Source: Frateuria_A sp049727805 (lineage in GTDB: Bacteria > Pseudomonadota > Gammaproteobacteria > Xanthomonadales > Rhodanobacteraceae). From it: a DNA stretch of 64,000 nucleotides. Positions 63,500 through 64,000 of this stretch are shown piece after piece. The stretch is from NCBI RefSeq assembly GCF_049727805.1, contig NZ_JBCNYA010000009.1:62001-126000 (forward strand), written 5' to 3'. Made by a program: the position numbers and the translations under genes. How positions within the stretch are numbered: position 1 is the first letter of the stretch; every line of letters begins with the position of its first letter. The notes beneath the pieces were generated by a model that was given only the letters and a program-made list of their open reading frames with translations, had not been told where the DNA came from and ran no database searches.

Positions 63500-64000
63500 T
63501 CAGTCCACGGGTGCCGCCTCCACCGCGAGCACCACGCTCTGCGGCGCCAGTTCGAGCCGCGCCGGCGCCGGCGCTGCAGGCAACCAGGCATCGCCGGCCT
63601 CGAGTACCTGCTCATCCAGCCGCAGCCGGCCGCGCGCGCAATAGAGCAGCACGGTATGCCGCCGCAGCACGGCGTCGGCAGCCCCGCGCCAGACCTCGAC
63701 GCGACCACGGATGCGGCCACGGCGCACCATCAGGTTGAAATCGCGGGTGGGGCCGCCGGCCAGCGTCACCACCACCTGTGCCTCGCCGACAAAGGCGAAC
63801 GGCGCGAACGGTTCGGTCAACGCGTGGGTGCGGCCGTCGTCCAGCGCCATGCTGAAACCCTCGCCATCGAGCAGCACGATGGTGCGGTCGATCCCCGGGA
63901 AGGCGGAGAACGGCGCGGCGCTGTCGACCTCGGCCACGCTCACCCGCCAGAGGAAGTCGTCCATGCCGGCGCCGGGGGGCTGCACCGCCAGTTCGCGGGT
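63500..64000 (-). CDS. HutD-family protein, partial
   Basis: The gene continues past the right edge. The visible 166 residues match the HutD/Ves cupin family: TRELAVQPPGAGMDDFLWRV, FPGIDRTIVLLDGEGF, EPFAPFAFVGEAQV and the C-terminal APQSVVLAVEA. HutD is linked to histidine utilisation in pseudomonads, perhaps as a formimidoyl-glutamate sensor. The 5' end is missing. Confidence 0.85.
   Translation of the reverse strand, partial: TRELAVQPPGAGMDDFLWRVSVAEVDSAAPFSAFPGIDRTIVLLDGEGFSMALDDGRTHALTEPFAPFAFVGEAQVVVTLAGGPTRDFNLMVRRGRIRGRVEVWRGAADAVLRRHTVLLYCARGRLRLDEQVLEAGDAWLPAAPAPARLELAPQSVVLAVEAAPVD

Overview
The window is chromosomal DNA from a high-GC gammaproteobacterium. The likely source is the Xanthomonadales/Lysobacterales, Rhodanobacteraceae-like (Rhodanobacter, Dyella, Frateuria and relatives). 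This is inferred from very GC-rich third codon positions, four TonB-dependent receptors, the gene order of the aa3 oxidase locus (DUF2244-coxB-ctaD-small protein-ctaE, then SURF1, ctaA, ctaB) and scattered REP-like hairpins built on CTCCCTCTCCCC. There is no rRNA, no tRNA that I could recognise, and no CRISPR, phage, integrase or transposase.

Layout. 1-2.7 kb: edge of a membrane-protein gene, ycgL, a FadL-type outer-membrane porin and a disordered small protein. 2.8-10.2 kb: a same-strand cluster of an AraC-type regulator, a parallel beta-helix lipoprotein, a diheme cytochrome c, a TonB-dependent receptor and a coniferyl-type aldehyde dehydrogenase. Its genes overlap or lie close together, and a direct repeat that looks like an AraC operator precedes the beta-helix gene. 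This is the least understood and most interesting locus here. 10.4-13.6 kb: putA. 13.9-22.6 kb: the cytochrome aa3 oxidase structural, assembly and heme A/O genes, with no ctaG (cox11) in its usual place. 22.6-25.9 kb: two tandem paralogous TPR-sulfotransferases. 26.1-31.8 kb: mgtA with small upstream ORFs, and a secreted PHP-type metallohydrolase with Ig-like and C-terminal beta domains. 31.9-37.4 kb: a bile-acid-symporter-like carrier, DedA protein, dnaG, a GNAT acetyltransferase, a DUF1328 protein, yqeY and rpsU, i.e. a dispersed macromolecular-synthesis operon. 37.5-41.1 kb: tsaD, folB, folK, a DUF6159-like membrane protein and a pteridine reductase. 41.2-44.1 kb: an EcsC protein and a TonB-dependent receptor preceded by a near-consensus Zur box. 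44.3-49.6 kb: MidA-like methyltransferase, VanZ-like protein, hemH, a SYLF protein and tatABC. 49.8-57.7 kb: ctpA/envC, a PqqU(YncD)-like receptor and a large second TonB receptor. 57.8-64 kb: NRDE protein, ligB, ychJ, a lipocalin, a DUF938 methyltransferase, a small membrane protein, an NnrU protein and the edge of a hutD gene.

How the genes work together. CtaB, CtaA, SURF1 and the small assembly proteins supply heme A to, and help build, the CoxABC oxidase encoded beside them. FolB, FolK and the pteridine reductase serve folate/pterin metabolism. EnvC and CtpA act on the cell wall and periplasm. FadL, the TonB receptor, the aldehyde dehydrogenase and the periplasmic beta-helix/diheme pair may handle a hydrophobic substrate, but that is inference only. 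Most long open frames antisense to these genes are artefacts of the base composition.
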